Below, in pieces: positions 1-7,480 of a DNA stretch of 64,000 nt. The notes beneath the pieces were generated by a model. The model ran no database searches. It saw nothing but the letters and a program-made list of their open reading frames with translations, and was not told the origin of the DNA. Made by a program: the position numbers and the translations under genes. Where the stretch lies: NCBI GenBank assembly GCA_045125095.1, contig JBGVMW010000096.1, positions 22,848 through 86,847 on the forward strand. The letters run 5' to 3'. Numbering within the stretch: position 1 is the first letter of the stretch; the number at the start of each line of letters is the position of its first letter. The DNA comes from JBGVMW01 sp045125095 (GTDB taxonomy: Bacteria; Bacillota; Clostridia; Lachnospirales; Lachnospiraceae).

Positions 1-1358
1 GCATTCAAGATACACATTACAACAGAGAAGAAAATATTAGCATAAACAACCGCATACAAGCCCAAATTAAATACATCAATCATAAGATACAGACAAACAA
101 CATGCAGTATCAAAGCGATTACAGCATTAATTACCGGCACATTCATGCGATTCAACCCCTGTAAAATGCCGTTTGTCAGTGTTGACATTGCATAAAAGAT
201 AACAGCTACCGCTCCCACTTGAAGGAGAGTTGCCGGCAATGCACTATTGTCATTAAATAACATCTGTAATAGTGGTGATGCCAAAATCGCTAATCCAACT
301 GCACACGGAATCGACAACAACATTACAAATCTCATTGCTACATTTATTTTATTATTTACAAGCTTGCGACTTCGTTTCTGCAACGCTGCTGTCATTGATG
401 GAATCAACGAAGAGGTAACTGCACTAGCCAAAGCAATTGGAACATTAATCAGTACCTTGTATTTACCAGAATAAATTCCCCACAGTTCCACATAATTCTC
501 TATCTCTTTTTTCTCCATTAAACGATAAAAAATCGCCTGATCTATAATACCGCTAATGTTATACACCGTTGTACTGAGAAGCACTGGTAAAATAATAAGA
601 ATCATTGGTTTAAACATAGCGGAATAGGATTCTACATGTGTGTTATGGTCATGTTTTACCTGACGCTTATAAACTGCACGGAACAAAAGACCTACAAACA
701 TAAGGAATAACAATCCTGCAAACGCTCCTACTCCTGTTCCTAATGTACCGCCTGCTGCCCCATACGCAGCACCATAATCTTCCTGATACAAGATGTCCCC
801 AATTGTTTTGCCATAACGGAACAAATAATAAGCTGCCGCCACACTGATAATAGCATTCACAATCTGTTCTAATATCTGTGAAATTGCTGTAGGCATCATG
901 GTTCCCATTCCTTGGAAGTATCCACGAAAGACGCCCATAACTGCCACAATAAGAATGGTCGGTCCAAGAACTCTCAGTGCAATTGCGCTTAATGGATTCC
1001 TCATAAGATCTGTCGCAATCCAATCCGCTCCTACAAATACGATTCCGCTTGCAATCAAACCCATAATAACTGCAAATACCATAGCTTCCCGGTATACACG
1101 CCGTGCATTTTTCACTTCGCCACGTGCCAATCGTTCTGATACCATCTTTGCCACCGCAGTCGGCAGACTGTAGGACGATATCAAAAGCATCAGCGAATAC
1201 ACTTCAAATGCGCAACTGTAATAGCCATTACCCTCATCCCCTATGATATTTGTCAAAGGTATACGGTACAACATTCCTATGACTCTCGCGATCATGGATG
1301 CCACCGCAAGTACACTCCCCTGTACTACCATATTCCTGTTTGTATTTCTGTTTCCCAT
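1..1358 (-). CDS. SpoVB/MurJ-like polysaccharide flippase (C-terminus outside window)
   Basis: The minus-strand frame is open from the ATG at 1358 to the window edge, giving 452 codons. The ATG follows an AGGAG ribosome site. The N-terminus (MGNRNTNRNMVVQGS, then helices with an RIPLTNIIG loop) is typical of MATE-like/MviN flippases of the SpoVB group, which move lipid-linked sugars across the membrane during peptidoglycan or spore cortex synthesis. Many hydrophobic segments follow. It lies downstream of ybeY on the same strand with a 28-base gap and may be co-transcribed. Whether it is SpoVB itself or a paralogue cannot be told. The family call is secure; the role is inferred. Confidence 0.8.
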   Translation of the reverse strand, partial: MGNRNTNRNMVVQGSVLAVASMIARVIGMLYRIPLTNIIGDEGNGYYSCAFEVYSLMLLISSYSLPTAVAKMVSERLARGEVKNARRVYREAMVFAVIMGLIASGIVFVGADWIATDLMRNPLSAIALRVLGPTILIVAVMGVFRGYFQGMGTMMPTAISQILEQIVNAIISVAAAYYLFRYGKTIGDILYQEDYGAAYGAAGGTLGTGVGAFAGLLFLMFVGLLFRAVYKRQVKHDHNTHVESYSAMFKPMILIILPVLLSTTVYNISGIIDQAIFYRLMEKKEIENYVELWGIYSGKYKVLINVPIALASAVTSSLIPSMTAALQKRSRKLVNNKINVAMRFVMLLSIPCAVGLAILASPLLQMLFNDNSALPATLLQVGAVAVIFYAMSTLTNGILQGLNRMNVPVINAVIALILHVVCLYLMIDVFNLGLYAVVYANIFFSVVMCILN

Positions 1359-1386
1359 ATAAACTCCTGTACTATAACTGTATTGA

Positions 1387-1881
1387 TTATCGGCCGATGC
1401 CAAGCTTCTCTAAAATGGCATCCTGATGCGAAAACATAATCTTCTCTTCTGTTTCTATCATGTGGTCATATCCCATTAAGTGTAACATACTGTGTGCAAA
1501 AAGAAAAGCAAATTCACGTTTGCAGGAATGACCATAACTTTCTGCCTGCTCCTTTACCTTGTCGAGAGAAATTACAATATCCCCCAGCATCAGTTCTCCT
1601 GTATCCGGGTTAAAATTGTCTCCCTGTTCCTCCAGTCCTTCAAAACATGCTGGTTGTTCATACTCCACCATAGGAAATGACAATACATCTGTAGGCTTGT
1701 CTATGTCTCTTTGTTCCTTATTAATCTGTTGTATAGAATCGTTGTCCGTCAAAATACAATTTACTTCTGCTTCATATGGACAATTCTCATAATCCAAAGC
1801 AGCCTCCATAACTAGCTCCCCAATTTTTTTATAATCTATACCCAAATCCAGTTTGTATTCTTCTTCCAGATATAATGTCAT
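1387..1881 (-). CDS. ybeY: Endoribonuclease YbeY
   Basis: YbeY is a zinc-dependent endoribonuclease used in 16S rRNA 3' end maturation and ribosome quality control. The 164-residue length fits the family. The metal site HSMLHLMGYDH lies in the last third, and the preceding TDVLSFPM segment is also characteristic. The ATG at 1881 follows an AAGGAGTAGG ribosome site. It sits directly after phoH, the order found in Bacillus and most Firmicutes. In B. subtilis dgkA, cdd and era follow; here the run stops after ybeY and era is found 34 kb away, so the ancestral cluster has been split. Confidence 0.95.
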   Translation of the reverse strand: MTLYLEEEYKLDLGIDYKKIGELVMEAALDYENCPYEAEVNCILTDNDSIQQINKEQRDIDKPTDVLSFPMVEYEQPACFEGLEEQGDNFNPDTGELMLGDIVISLDKVKEQAESYGHSCKREFAFLFAHSMLHLMGYDHMIETEEKIMFSHQDAILEKLGIGR

Positions 1882-1894
1882 CGTATCCTACTCC

Positions 1895-2908
1895 TTATCT
1901 ATTCTTTCTCTGTGCCTTTTTCATTTTTTTCTCTGTTTTCTCTTTTGTGTTTTTCATATCCGATTTATTTTCATATTCTTCATATGCCTTGACAATCTTC
2001 TGCACCAGTGGATGACGCACAACATCTTTACTTGTCAACTCACAGAACGCAATATCATCTACTCTTTTCAACACCTGGCATGCCACCTCCAAACCGGAAC
2101 GCTGAGAGGACGGTAAATCCTTCTGGGTTGCATCACCAGTAATAATCACCTTAGAACCAAAGCCAATACGTGTCAGAAACATTTTCATCTGTGCCGGAGT
2201 GGTATTCTGGGCTTCGTCCAATATAATAAAGGCATTATCTAAAGTACGTCCTCGCATATACGCAAGGGGAGCCACCTCAATCAGCCCTTTCTCCATATTC
2301 TTCATAAATGTTTCTGCACCCATAATCTGATACAATGCATCATACAAAGGACGCAGATATGGATCTACCTTACTCTGCATATCTCCTGGCAGGAATCCTA
2401 ATTTCTCCCCCGCCTCAATTGCCGGACGTGTCAAAATAATACGAGATACTTCCTCATTCTTAAATGCCTTGATTGCCATTGCCATAGCAAGGTAGGTCTT
2501 ACCGGTTCCCGCCGGGCCAATACCAAACACAATCATCTTTTCACGAATGGCATCTACATAGTTCTTCTGCCCCAATGTCTTTGGTTTAATTGGTTTTCCC
2601 TGAATCGTATGACAAATAATATCCTTATCAATCTCCAGCACCTTTTTCTCTTTTTCCTCCACTGCCAGAGATAAAATATAATCTACATTCTGTTCATTGA
2701 TAATATTACCCCTTTTAGATAATTCAGTCAGCTGTTTCAATACACTGGCAGCCTTCTCAACACGACTTTCCTCACCTTCAATGCGTACCTCTCCCTCTCT
2801 GGTAATCACCATAACATCATACATTCTTTCAATCTTTTTGATATTTTTATCAAACTGGCCAAATACATTCTGTATATGTTCTGCCGGAATATCAATTATT
2901 TTCTCCAT
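1895..2908 (-). CDS. phoH: PhoH family ATPase (PhoL type)
   Basis: PhoH-like proteins are cytosolic P-loop ATPases of uncertain function, linked to RNA metabolism and usually encoded next to ybeY. The protein has 337 residues with a small N-terminal KH-like segment (to about residue 100), a Walker A motif GPAGTGKT near residue 134, a Walker B motif IILDEAQN near 230, and the family's TGDATQKDLP sequence. The C-terminus is a very lysine-rich tail of about 20 residues, possibly for RNA contact. The start at 2908 overlaps the end of yqfD by 17 bases and is preceded by GAGGTAGAGA, suggesting translational coupling. Confidence 0.93.
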   Translation of the reverse strand: MEKIIDIPAEHIQNVFGQFDKNIKKIERMYDVMVITREGEVRIEGEESRVEKAASVLKQLTELSKRGNIINEQNVDYILSLAVEEKEKKVLEIDKDIICHTIQGKPIKPKTLGQKNYVDAIREKMIVFGIGPAGTGKTYLAMAMAIKAFKNEEVSRIILTRPAIEAGEKLGFLPGDMQSKVDPYLRPLYDALYQIMGAETFMKNMEKGLIEVAPLAYMRGRTLDNAFIILDEAQNTTPAQMKMFLTRIGFGSKVIITGDATQKDLPSSQRSGLEVACQVLKRVDDIAFCELTSKDVVRHPLVQKIVKAYEEYENKSDMKNTKEKTEKKMKKAQRKNR

Positions 2909-4136
2909 TCTCTACCTCTGTCTCCTGTTCCTTTACTTCTATTTTTTCCACCGGACTTCTGATACCCAATTTTTCAACCAGTACAAATCTTCCCGTGGTC
3001 TGGCATTCCTTTCCATTAACTTCTATTGTAACATTATTTTCAAGTATTTCTACCCCTTTTTCGGTTAAATTTTCGCAAAATTCTCTTACTCTTTCCTTAG
3101 CAACGCCTTTTGCCTGCTCTTTTGTGTATTTTTTTTGAACTGTTTCGTATTTTCTTATTGTATATTCACCTAGTGTAATTGGTACATAAAAATTTTCTCC
3201 TATATGCAATGTTGTTTCTTCCGTTGCCATATCCTGTTCTGATTCTAACGTTCGATTTCTTCCAAAATAGAAACAGGTATCCAACAATTTTATATAGTAT
3301 CCTTTTCGCACCTTCTCCTGATATAGTTTTTCCTCATATTGCATCGGAAATACATCATTATAATCATAGATTGTCTTTCCATATACATCTGCATCTGCCG
3401 CCAGATAATGATATGCCGATGGTTCTCCTGCGTCATCTACTATGGTAATCCGCCCCGAAACCAATATGTCTCCCTTTTTAATCACATCACCTTCTGAAAC
3501 GACAGGGGTTCCCTTTCGCGTTACCATTTTTACAATGACTGCATCTTTGTCTGACACAATGTCGCTTTCCACTTCTTCTGTTTTTTCATCCATTGTAATA
3601 TCTGTATTTTCTTTTAGTTGAATAATCAATCTCGTTCCTTTGATCTGTGCTGATGCCCAGATAATGTCGTTATATTTTATACGTAACATAGTTTCTATTT
3701 CTTCACAATTCAATTTTTCTTTCCTGATACCATGATGTACATTTTCACTTTCCAGATAATCCAGCAACACATCTGTCGTTCTCGCGCAATTTCCATATAT
3801 TTCTATCTGCCAGATAAAATGAGAGCACATATGTACTGTCATACAACAAAGAAGTACCCCCATAAAAAATATTTTTCTTTTCCGGTATCTGTGCATTAAA
3901 AAAGGCACTCCCGTTTTTTCCATAATATGCACCTTTGTTTTTGTCTTTTTTAAAATCGGTGCCAATGCAAAATAACCTCGAATGCTGATGTACATTTCAT
4001 AGGAATTATCCTGCTCTTTTATATTCCAAAGCAATATGTTACGATTACTACACAAGTTCATAAACCGTTCCGGGGAAGCTCCCTCAAGGCGGATCCTCAC
4101 ATATCCTTTGAGATATTTCATAAGTCGGATAAACAT
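2892..4136 (-). CDS. yqfD: Sporulation protein YqfD
   Basis: YqfD is a membrane protein needed for normal sporulation, expressed in the mother cell under sigma-E in B. subtilis; its mechanism is unknown. This 414-residue protein has an N-terminal domain of about 85 residues, one membrane helix near residues 90-110 (FFMGVLLCCMTVHMCSHF), and a large domain with the family's GxxVxxGDxLVSG-like segment (GDVIKKGDILVSGRITI near residue 217). The ATG at 4136 follows GGGGGAACGAGT. It is first in the yqfD-phoH-ybeY run. A sigma-E-like promoter can be drawn upstream (see 4171-4198). In Bacillus yqfC precedes it in the same operon; here yqfC points the other way. Confidence 0.9.
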   Translation of the reverse strand: MFIRLMKYLKGYVRIRLEGASPERFMNLCSNRNILLWNIKEQDNSYEMYISIRGYFALAPILKKTKTKVHIMEKTGVPFLMHRYRKRKIFFMGVLLCCMTVHMCSHFIWQIEIYGNCARTTDVLLDYLESENVHHGIRKEKLNCEEIETMLRIKYNDIIWASAQIKGTRLIIQLKENTDITMDEKTEEVESDIVSDKDAVIVKMVTRKGTPVVSEGDVIKKGDILVSGRITIVDDAGEPSAYHYLAADADVYGKTIYDYNDVFPMQYEEKLYQEKVRKGYYIKLLDTCFYFGRNRTLESEQDMATEETTLHIGENFYVPITLGEYTIRKYETVQKKYTKEQAKGVAKERVREFCENLTEKGVEILENNVTIEVNGKECQTTGRFVLVEKLGIRSPVEKIEVKEQETEVENGENN

Positions 4137-4170
4137 ACTCGTTCCCCCAGTTACAGAGTTTCTCTTTTAT

Positions 4171-4198
4171 AGTTTATTCTTAAATGGGGGATATATGC
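4171..4198 (-). promoter_or_regulatory. Candidate sigma-E promoter for yqfD
   Basis: On the minus strand GCATATA (4192-4198) and AATAAACT (4171-4178) are separated by 13 bases. This resembles the sigma-E pattern of an ATA-containing -35 and a CATACAnT -10 with 13-15 base spacing; the -10 matches six of eight positions. yqfD starts 34 bases downstream. The match is by eye. Confidence 0.45.
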
Positions 4199-4249
4199 CA
4201 ACTCCATTTCCCAAAAACAGATAGCATTTCTTACTTATATGTGAAAGTT

Positions 4250-4277
4250 GCATGTTCCGGAGGATTTCACATACACT
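4250..4277 (+). promoter_or_regulatory. Candidate sigma-E promoter for yqfC
   Basis: GCATGTT (4250-4256) and CATACACT (4270-4277) are separated by 13 bases. The -10 matches the sigma-E consensus CATACAnT closely. The yqfC start lies 33 bases downstream. yqfC is sigma-E controlled in B. subtilis, which supports the call. Confidence 0.55.
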
Positions 4278-4310
4278 ATAGTAGATCGATAAATGTTTGC
4301 GGGGAAAATT

Positions 4311-4583
4311 ATGAAACAGACTAAGAAAAGAACAGATATTGTAGAAGCTGCCGGGCTACCAAAGGATTGTGTATTTGGCTCTGTTATTGTCACAGTCACC
4401 GGACAGAGTGAGGCTTATGTAGAAAATTATAAAGGAATTATCGAGTATACCAGTGAGAAAATTAAACTGTTGGCTAAAAATTGTCATGTTACCCTTACCG
4501 GATCCAGGCTTACGATTACATACTATACAAATGACGAGATGAAGATCACAGGATATATTAACGGAGTTACTTATCAGAAATAA
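4311..4583 (+). CDS. yqfC: YabP/YqfC family sporulation protein
   Basis: YqfC and YabP are small proteins of the spore mother cell; YabP-like proteins act in coat and cortex assembly. The 90 residues contain the family pattern of a beta-strand-rich domain (ITVTGQSEAYVENYKGIIEY, then an ILLTGxxLxI-like segment, HVTLTGSRLTITYYT). I place the start at 4311 because GCGGGGA precedes this ATG; the ATG at 4293 has no ribosome site. It is divergent from yqfD, whereas the two are co-directional in Bacillus, so a local inversion may have occurred here. Confidence 0.85.
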   Translation: MKQTKKRTDIVEAAGLPKDCVFGSVIVTVTGQSEAYVENYKGIIEYTSEKIKLLAKNCHVTLTGSRLTITYYTNDEMKITGYINGVTYQK

Positions 4584-4634
4584 TACAGACTCCCCATTGA
4601 CACTCACAGCTAGCCAAAACACTGCAAATTAAAA

Positions 4635-4673
4635 GAGCATATCATTCGTGTGTATGAAACAAATGATATGCTC
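4635..4673. terminator. Perfect 12-bp stem between convergent yqfC and a small ORF
   Basis: GAGCATATCATT pairs exactly with AATGATATGCTC across a 15-base loop. On the minus strand it is followed by TTTTAATTTG, so it fits best as terminator of the gene at 4712-4990 and may also end yqfC transcription. Confidence 0.6.
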
Positions 4674-4711
4674 CTAACCTATATTGCTTTTCATAATTAC
4701 TTTATACTCCT

Positions 4712-4990
4712 TTATCCTCTTGCATCAAATATACTGTAGCCTGCCGGATATAATTCCACGCCTAATCCGGAATAGCAACCAGTTCTTTGTATTTCTTCTT
4801 CTGTATAGTTTTCAGATGCTTTTGCAAGTATCTCTTTAAAACTCATAGTTCTCCGTTCCTCGTTGCCTGAAGATGAATGATCCGATAGCTTTACATTCGA
4901 TGATTGAATTACTTTCTCAATAGGACGCACTCCGTAAATCCCTAATAATTTCGTTACTGCTTCGTCCACCTCCTTGTGTGCGAATTTCAA
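4712..4990 (-). CDS. Hypothetical protein, 92 residues
   Basis: I do not recognise a family. The frame opens with TTG at 4990; an in-frame stop lies just upstream, so it cannot be longer. A perfect AAGGAGG lies inside the frame about 15 bases after the TTG, but no good start codon follows at normal spacing, so the true start is uncertain. The predicted protein is soluble and charged, with a mixed helical N-half, a Ser/Asp linker (DHSSSGNEERR) and a C-terminal Gly-Tyr-rich segment (CYSGLGVELYPAGYSIFDARG overall). A terminator-like stem follows. It could be a short regulatory protein or a decayed gene. Confidence 0.45.
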   Translation of the reverse strand: MKFAHKEVDEAVTKLLGIYGVRPIEKVIQSSNVKLSDHSSSGNEERRTMSFKEILAKASENYTEEEIQRTGCYSGLGVELYPAGYSIFDARG

Positions 4991-5098
4991 TCGATGCTCT
5001 TATTTTTTATATCGGTACTATGGTACTATTTATTTAGACTATTTTTATATTTTCTTTTAATTTTTTGTCAACTTTTGTTTCTTGATTTTTATTTATCA

Positions 5099-5153
5099 GG
5101 ATATTTCGAGTATTACATTACATCACAAGACGTTGTAACATCCTAGTATAGAA
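5099..5153. repeat. Degenerate family A hairpin 3
   Basis: The stretch from AGGATATT to AACATCCTAGTATA resembles a worn copy of the TACTAGGAAATT palindrome at 5268-5330, with the same internal ACATTAC...GTTGT layout. It directly precedes the family A core. Confidence 0.5.
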
Positions 5154-5330
5154 CAAAGCGTGCAAGCACGCTCTCGCGAATCCTACTAGTTATTATGCTT
5201 TACACGCTTTGCCGCGCCGAATTTGGCACGCAGTGAATCTTCCTTTCAAATTCGTGCGCATCAGTTTTATATACTAGGAAATTTCATACATTACGTCATG
5301 CAACGGACTGTTGTAATTTCCTAGTATATA
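5153..5330. repeat. Family A palindromic element, full copy
   Basis: Three consecutive hairpins: hairpin 1 with arms ACAAAGCGTG and CACGCTTTG; hairpin 2 with arms CGAATTTG and CAAATTCG; hairpin 3 (5268-5330) with perfect 16-base arms TATATACTAGGAAATT. A similar full copy lies at 53619-53795, an identical hairpin 3 at 45723-45785, and an inverted hairpin 1 at 48020-48089. The gene-free stretch 4991-5366 holds only this element, its degenerate neighbour and the rplT terminator. Confidence 0.85.
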
Positions 5331-5356
5331 AAAAAAGCAGGTTACCCTGCTTTTTT
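5331..5356. terminator. rplT operon terminator
   Basis: AAAAAAGCAGG pairs with CCTGCTTTTTT around a 4-base loop, symmetrical and so usable on both strands; it lies 11 bases after the rplT stop. Family A hairpin 3 starts right at the end of its T-tract. Confidence 0.85.
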
Positions 5357-5366
5357 GTTATGTTAA

Positions 5367-5723
5367 TTATGCAATTTTAGACTTTGCTAATTCAACTAAT
5401 GTTGCAAATCCTTCTGCATCATTTACAGCCATTTCTGCAAGCATTTTTCTGTTCATGTCAACACCAGCTAACTTTAAGCCGTACATGAACTTGCTGTAAG
5501 ATAAACCATTTAATCTTGCAGCAGCGTTAATTCTAGCGATCCATAAGTTTCTGAACTGACGCTTTCTTTCTTTTCTACCAGCATAAGAGCTTGTTAATGC
5601 TCTCATTACTGACTGTTTTGCAACTCTGTACTGTTTAGAACGAGCTCCTCTGTAACCCTTTGCAAGCTTTAATACTTTTTTATGTTTACGTTTTGCGTTC
5701 ATTCCGCCTTTGATTCTTGCCAT
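5367..5723 (-). CDS. rplT: 50S ribosomal protein L20
   Basis: L20 binds 23S rRNA and is essential for early 50S assembly; in Firmicutes and E. coli it also represses its own operon by binding the leader mRNA. The 118-residue protein has the basic N-terminus MARIKGGMNAKRKHKKVLKLAKGYRG-type (family hallmark) and the conserved LWIARINAAARLNGLSYSKF segment near residue 75. The ATG at 5723 follows AGGAGGATTTTGAA. It is the last gene of infC-rpmI-rplT and ends in a strong terminator. Confidence 0.98.
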   Translation of the reverse strand: MARIKGGMNAKRKHKKVLKLAKGYRGARSKQYRVAKQSVMRALTSSYAGRKERKRQFRNLWIARINAAARLNGLSYSKFMYGLKLAGVDMNRKMLAEMAVNDAEGFATLVELAKSKIA

Positions 5724-5758
5724 TTCAAAATCCTCCTATTATGCAAATCTTTCCAAAA

Positions 5759-5956
5759 TTAAACGTAAGGTAAAATCTTCTTCATTGTCTTTACGTTTGT
5801 AGCGTCTACTGTTGTAGCTTTTCTTAAGTTTCTCTTTGTCTTAGCAGACTTCTTTGTTAAGATGTGACGCTTGTAAGCTTTACTTCTCTTTAATTTACCT
5901 GTACCTGTTACTTTGAAACGCTTTGCAGCGGCTCTTTTTGTTTTTAATTTCTGCAT
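5759..5956 (-). CDS. rpmI: 50S ribosomal protein L35
   Basis: L35 is a small structural protein of the large subunit. The 65 residues start MQKLKTKRAAAKRFKVTGTG, the usual Lachnospiraceae form, and are strongly basic. AGGAGGAATTTGGA precedes the ATG at 5956. It lies between infC (75-base gap) and rplT (35-base gap). A small palindrome (TATTTGTAATTACAAATA) precedes its ribosome site in the infC-rpmI gap. Confidence 0.98.
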   Translation of the reverse strand: MQKLKTKRAAAKRFKVTGTGKLKRSKAYKRHILTKKSAKTKRNLRKATTVDATNVKTMKKILPYV

Positions 5957-6031
5957 TCCAAATTCCTCCTAATAATCTTATTTGTAATTACAAATATCAG
6001 TTATATATAGTACGGATAAAATCCTATTGTA

Positions 6032-6538
6032 CTAACGTTTTTCGGCTAAAATCATGATGATGCTTCTGCCTTCCAGCTTTGCAGGCTTTTCGATTACTGC
6101 AACATCAGACAATTTCTCAGCAAAAACATCAAGGATCTGCTTACTACTCTGCATATGTGCCATTTCTCTACCACGGAAACGTAAAGTAACCTTTACCTTA
6201 TCTCCCTTTGTGATGAACTTTCTGGCAGCATTCACCTTTGTATTCAAATCATTATCCTCGATATTCGGAGAAAGACGAACTTCTTTGATATCAATTACCT
6301 TCTGCTTTTTCTTTGCTTCTTTTTCTTTTCTAGCAAGTTCATAACGATATTTTCCGTAATCGATAATTTTACATACCGGAGGTTTTGCTGTAGGCGCAAT
6401 CTTTACAAGGTCTAAATCTGCTTCTCTTGCGAGTGCATTTGCTTCCCTTGCAGACATAATACCTAACTGCTCTCCATCTGCTCCAACTACTCGTACTTCC
6501 TTATCTCTGATTTGCTCGTTAATCATTAAATCGCTAAT
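6032..6538 (-). CDS. infC: Translation initiation factor IF-3, probable AUU start
   Basis: IF-3 binds the 30S subunit, prevents subunit joining and checks start-codon pairing. The protein shows the N-terminal INEQIR motif, the lysine-rich linker (ARKEKEAKKKQK) and the C-terminal domain with VKVTLRFRGREMAH. I place the start at ATT (6536-6538), reading I-S-D-L-M-I-N-E, because GGAGG (6548-6552) lies 9 bases upstream of it but 21 bases from the ATG at 6526. An AUU start is the classic basis of IF-3 autoregulation. Length is then 168 residues. First gene of the infC-rpmI-rplT operon. Confidence 0.93.
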   Translation of the reverse strand: MSDLMINEQIRDKEVRVVGADGEQLGIMSAREANALAREADLDLVKIAPTAKPPVCKIIDYGKYRYELARKEKEAKKKQKVIDIKEVRLSPNIEDNDLNTKVNAARKFITKGDKVKVTLRFRGREMAHMQSSKQILDVFAEKLSDVAVIEKPAKLEGRSIIMILAEKR

Positions 6539-6607
6539 AACTGTGCACCTCCATCATAATCTAATACCATGTCAGCTTTATTACTGATGCCTGCCTGCTC
6601 CCAAGCA

Positions 6608-6743
6608 TAAAAAAAGCAGATAGACAACCGACTATCCACTACTAAAATTCAAAACATTTCTGTTTTGTTTAGAATTATTAACGCTTAGTCGCCCAATTGC
6701 GCTAAGGTGAGAGTGGATACTCTTCTTTCTTTTGCTAAACAAC
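6608..6743 (-). promoter_or_regulatory. infC leader with mutually exclusive stems (probable L20 leader)
   Basis: On the minus strand an intrinsic terminator GATAG...CTATC followed by TGCTTTTTTT (6608-6637) can be displaced by pairing of AGTGGATA (6633-6640) with the upstream TATCCACT (6712-6719). Between them lies a structured region with CTTAG...CTAAG arms. This is the layout of an L20-responsive attenuator in Firmicutes, where excess L20 favours the terminator. The pairing is seen directly; the ligand is inferred from gene context. Confidence 0.7.
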
Positions 6744-6749
6744 TTCTAT

Positions 6750-6778
6750 AGAATACCATCTGATATATGAAATGTCAA
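6750..6778 (-). promoter_or_regulatory. infC: Sigma-A promoter of infC operon
   Basis: TTGACA (6773-6778) and TATTCT (6750-6755) with a 17-base spacer on the minus strand. It predicts a leader of about 200 bases that contains the whole attenuator. Confidence 0.75.
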
Positions 6779-6926
6779 TATATTTTTTTGTATTTATAAA
6801 AATAATTTTTTTGTACATACTACTTTGGGGATTTTTTAATCTTTGCTATGTCAGTTACAAGTCATGCGTTCGTACTATGTTCTGGCAAATATTATATTTA
6901 CCGAAAACGGTAGAAAGGATTTCATT

Positions 6927-7238
6927 ATGGCTCAATTAGATTGTAGTGCTACAAATTGTTATTACAACTGCAACCACGGATGTTCAAAAGGAAAAATTAC
7001 AGTAGGAGGTAGCCAGGCTTGCGATTGTGGTGATACCTGTTGTGAAAGCTTCAAACAGGGCAGCGAAAGCTACTCAAACTCTACCAAGGAAGCCTGTCGC
7101 TCTATTGATATTTCCTGCAAGGCTACTCATTGCATGTATAACAAAGATGAAAAATGTTATGCGGAGCATATCGGTATTGCCGGTGGTAATGCTATGGAGT
7201 CAGCAGAAACGGAATGTGCTAGTTTCAGACCTAGATAG
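6927..7238 (+). CDS. DUF1540 domain protein with two cysteine-rich repeats
   Basis: DUF1540 proteins are small Clostridia/Bacilli proteins of unknown function, probably metal-binding and often sporulation-linked. The 103 residues carry two copies of the motif: C-SATNCYYNCNHGCSKGKITVGG and C-KATHCMYNKDEKCYAEHIGI, each followed by further cysteines (CDCGDTCC; TECASF). I start at 6927, where AGAAAGGAT precedes the ATG; the longer frame from 6843 has no ribosome site. A small hairpin ACCG-AAAA-CGGT (6900-6911) sits just before that site. The gene is convergent with potD and ends near a GC-rich hairpin at 7246-7275. Confidence 0.85.
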   Translation: MAQLDCSATNCYYNCNHGCSKGKITVGGSQACDCGDTCCESFKQGSESYSNSTKEACRSIDISCKATHCMYNKDEKCYAEHIGIAGGNAMESAETECASFRPR

Positions 7239-7245
7239 TTGTAGT

Positions 7246-7275
7246 GGCGCCCCTATGCGTGATGGCATGGGGCGC
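7246..7275 (+). terminator. Probable terminator of the DUF1540 gene
   Basis: GGCGCCCC pairs with GGGGCGC, extended by ATGC/GCAT arms, 8 bases after the stop. The following tract is U-rich but interrupted, so efficiency is unclear. Confidence 0.5.
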
Positions 7276-7394
7276 ACTTCTATATATCTTATTTTTTCAT
7301 CTGAACCATACATTTTTTCTTGCAGAAGCAATTGTTGTGTTTTTCCAGAATCCATACGAATAAGCAATTGTTTCGCCTTTTCAATACATGCTAA

Positions 7395-7427
7395 AAGAGC
7401 CACCACAATTTTGTGGCAGCCCTTTTC
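7395..7427. terminator. potABCD terminator
   Basis: On the minus strand GGGCTGCCACAA pairs with TTGTGGTGGCTC followed by TTTTAGC. It lies 55 bases past the potD stop and could also stop transcripts coming from the plus strand (followed there by CCCTTTTC). Confidence 0.7.
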
Positions 7428-7480
7428 ATTCATATTAACTTTTAACCTGCATAGTGCCTGCTACGATTTAGTATCTGCAT

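Noticed and set aside
667..1023. 118-codon minus-strand frame rich in Cys, Trp and Tyr
   Set aside because: It is an out-of-frame shadow of the flippase gene, whose frame is open across the whole region and has the ribosome site.
5268..5330. Hairpin 3 of family A as the rplT terminator itself
   Set aside because: A separate GC-rich stem with T-tract (5331-5356) lies closer to rplT. The palindrome is AT-rich, repeated elsewhere and has no T-tract of its own.
7200..7433. 77-codon minus-strand frame after potD
   Set aside because: It overlaps two terminator-type hairpins and the DUF1540 gene end, and has no ribosome site.
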